Source: Methylocystis echinoides
Lineage (GTDB): Bacteria > Pseudomonadota > Alphaproteobacteria > Rhizobiales > Beijerinckiaceae
Direction: 5' to 3'
Assembly: GCF_040687965.1 (NCBI RefSeq)
Contig: NZ_CP156084.1
Coordinates: 2,852,501-2,916,500 of the forward strand
DNA: 64,000 bases
Of the stretch, positions 62,509 through 64,000 are shown one piece after another; the first letter of the stretch is position 1; each line of letters begins with the position of its first letter. The notes beneath the pieces were generated by a model. The model had not been told where the DNA came from and ran no database searches. It saw only the letters and a list, made by a program, of their open reading frames with translations. The position numbers and the translations under genes were made by a program.

Positions 62509-63411
62509 TCAGGGTTTAGGATCGCCGGCAGATAACAGACGTAATGCTGCGGACTTAAGCGTAGATCGCGTGTTCTGTGGCAAGCGGTGGTACACTGTGA
62601 TAATAGAAGCGATAAGCCATTTTTGATATCGGGGCAGGTCGCTTCGCCTGATCTCTCTCATCGTAGCTTTTCGAATCGCAGCATTTTGTTCTGAGCCGCA
62701 AGCCCACCGCTTGCTTAAGCTGCCTCTCTTGAAGAATTTCCAGCAAAGAACTTCTGGCGTACGGACAAAGTCTCCCAAAAGCGCCATATGAAGAAGCCAA
62801 GTATGGTCAGCAGAGTACTCCCCGCAATCGTTTGGCATGATGCCGCCAATGCGATGGAAAGCCTCAGCGCGGAAAAGGCCACGATTCGGGACCCACCAGT
62901 TCGCGCCTGTCAGAAACGCGGCTGCTCGCCTGATTGCGCCAGTCACGTTGGTCAAGCTGGTGAAAGCATAGATGCTGGAAGAGCCGTCAAGGTCTATTAC
63001 CTCTACGTCGCTAAACGCAATGATCGCGTTCGGCCGGGCGGATAGCTCATGCGCCAGTCGCTCGACATATGTGGGCGCGACAACATCGTCGTGAAAAGCA
63101 AAGAACATCAGCTCGCCGTGGGCTTGCGCCATCAGGTCGTTGGAGTTCCGCAACCACCCCAAGTTCGAGTCGCGAGGCGCGACGCGCACGTTCGCTCGTG
63201 TGGCGGCAAAGCGCTCGACGATTTTCAGCGTCGAGTCAGTCGAACAATCGTCGCCGATGAGGATTTCGAGGTTCGGCCAAGTTTGGGCGGCTAGGCTGTC
63301 AAGGGTGCGCTGGATGAAGTCCTCTGCATTGTAACACGGGACGAGCGCCGTAACCTTCGGGCGCCACTCCATCTCGCCGACAGGGCCAGGCGCATTGCCG
63401 CCATCAGTCAA
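62509..63411 (-). CDS. Family 2 glycosyltransferase
   Basis: The 300-residue protein begins with the GT2 domain: VTALVPCYNAEDFIQRTLDSLAAQ, LIGDDCSTDSTLKIV, and a metal-binding acidic pair in FFAFHDDVVAPTYV. The acceptor motif GEYSADHTWLLHMAL lies near residue 215. It has no membrane helix, so it is probably peripheral. The donor and acceptor sugars cannot be predicted. It neighbours a FAD oxidoreductase and probably belongs to an exopolysaccharide or O-antigen locus. Confidence 0.92.
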   Translation of the reverse strand: MTDGGNAPGPVGEMEWRPKVTALVPCYNAEDFIQRTLDSLAAQTWPNLEILIGDDCSTDSTLKIVERFAATRANVRVAPRDSNLGWLRNSNDLMAQAHGELMFFAFHDDVVAPTYVERLAHELSARPNAIIAFSDVEVIDLDGSSSIYAFTSLTNVTGAIRRAAAFLTGANWWVPNRGLFRAEAFHRIGGIMPNDCGEYSADHTWLLHMALLGDFVRTPEVLCWKFFKRGSLSKRWACGSEQNAAIRKATMREIRRSDLPRYQKWLIASIITVYHRLPQNTRSTLKSAALRLLSAGDPKP

Positions 63412-63454
63412 TAGTCACCCCCTCAATCTGTCGATTGGCGCGCCTGGTTGCGCG

Positions 63455-64000
63455 TCAATTTCCTATAAGCTCCTGCGCCAAATTCCAAGCCAGCCAAGGC
63501 GCTGTCGAATATTTTCCAGTGTCTACCGAGTAGTAGCGCCCGCGCCTCAATATACCGAACCGGTCTCGCCTATGCAGCGTTGACCGCGGGTCTGCAAGCG
63601 AACCCCGGCCCTGAGCAAAAACGAAGCCTCCTTGAACGACGATCGTTTCAGCGGAATCGAAAATCTTGCTCGTCCAGGGCAAAAGCTCTCCCAAGGCTGC
63701 CCGCACCTTCGCAATCAACTCCTTCTGTTGCGAGGTGGTCCAGGGCTGCAGCGCCGGCGGGCTGATCTCGTTAGATTCAAAAATAAGACCGGCAGGATAC
63801 CATGAAGCGTAAAAATCGCGTCCGTTATAGTTCTTAACGTCTCCGAAGGGGCCGAAAGCGACTACGACGCTAGGAAGGTCGAGATCATTTGGGGTCTGGA
63901 TGAAAAGGGAATGTCGAAACCGATTTGACCATTGGTCTGGAGCCGGCGCCCCTGCCGTCAGATCAATTTCCAGCCGACCATGCCACAGCGCATTCACTAC
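63455..64000 (-). CDS. C-terminal part of a FAD-dependent oxidoreductase (truncated by window)
   Basis: The visible ~180 residues end in a pattern I associate with DAO-type FAD oxidoreductases of polysaccharide clusters: TIVVQGGFVFAQGRGSLADPRSTLHRRDRFGI, then GRYYSVDTGKYSTAPWLAWNLAQELIG. The N-terminal FAD motif lies beyond the window edge. The substrate is unknown. It probably precedes the glycosyltransferase gene in the same operon, 43 bases upstream. Confidence 0.6.
   Translation of the reverse strand, partial: VVNALWHGRLEIDLTAGAPAPDQWSNRFRHSLFIQTPNDLDLPSVVVAFGPFGDVKNYNGRDFYASWYPAGLIFESNEISPPALQPWTTSQQKELIAKVRAALGELLPWTSKIFDSAETIVVQGGFVFAQGRGSLADPRSTLHRRDRFGILRRGRYYSVDTGKYSTAPWLAWNLAQELIGN

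Overview
The window is a chromosomal stretch of a high-GC alphaproteobacterium, most likely order Hyphomicrobiales (Rhizobiales). Evidence: alphaproteobacterial signature families (DUF4167, DUF2794, DUF1192, EipB/DUF1849, DUF1217), the hisF-hisE-coaA order, and palindromic intergenic repeats of a rhizobial type. A Methylocystis/Methylosinus-like or related host is possible, but no methane- or methanol-oxidation gene lies in the window, so this is only a guess. Genes are densely packed on both strands. No rRNA, tRNA, CRISPR array, transposase or prophage was seen.

Layout. 0-2.3 kb: end of a histidine operon (hisF, hisE) running into coaA. 2.3-11.4 kb: stress and translation genes on the minus strand (clpB with a clear RpoH-type promoter, DUF4167, prmC, htpG), interrupted by a lone TIR-domain gene and a MOSC gene. 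11.7-19.5 kb: DUF2794, a Bax-inhibitor-1-like protein, an unrecognised anchored periplasmic protein, a lytic transglycosylase, comM, a hybrid histidine kinase and a pirin. 19.6-25 kb: a guanidinium-type SMR exporter tail-to-tail with an amidinotransferase, then rpmI-rplT behind a structured leader, lpdA, a secreted protein and an exported peroxiredoxin. 25.05-25.87 kb: a tandem array of palindromic repeats. 25.9-38.9 kb: aspS, ppdK, a cNMP-binding protein, yjbQ, a SleB-type hydrolase, pabC/pabB, a YmdB-type phosphoesterase and a zinc metallopeptidase. 39-49 kb: NAD(P)HX repair enzyme, beta carbonic anhydrase plus SulP transporter (a likely bicarbonate module), GDPD and RidA, EipB, DUF1217, DUF1614, an S10 peptidase. 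49-52.5 kb: a run of small, mostly unrecognised genes, including a 43-residue exported peptide ending in a Cys-Tyr-Cys motif. 52.8-60.8 kb: a complete high-affinity potassium operon, small ORF-kdpF-kdpA-kdpB-kdpC-kdpD-kdpE. 60.9-64 kb: a more A+T-rich region with an unknown gene, two small repetitive secreted proteins, a family 2 glycosyltransferase and a truncated FAD oxidoreductase, probably the edge of a surface-polysaccharide locus.

The strongest non-coding signals are (i) a family of stem-loop repeats whose stems change by compensatory substitutions, present singly, as a pair and as a ten-element array; (ii) an rpmI-rplT leader that can fold into mutually exclusive terminator-like and alternative structures; (iii) a near-consensus RpoH promoter for clpB. 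The most interesting coding observations are the TIR protein with a putative Cys-His-Cys-Cys N-terminal finger, the amidinotransferase/Gdx pair, the PabC protein carrying a repeat-derived insert, and several small genes that are easy to miss. No clearly new multi-gene system was found.
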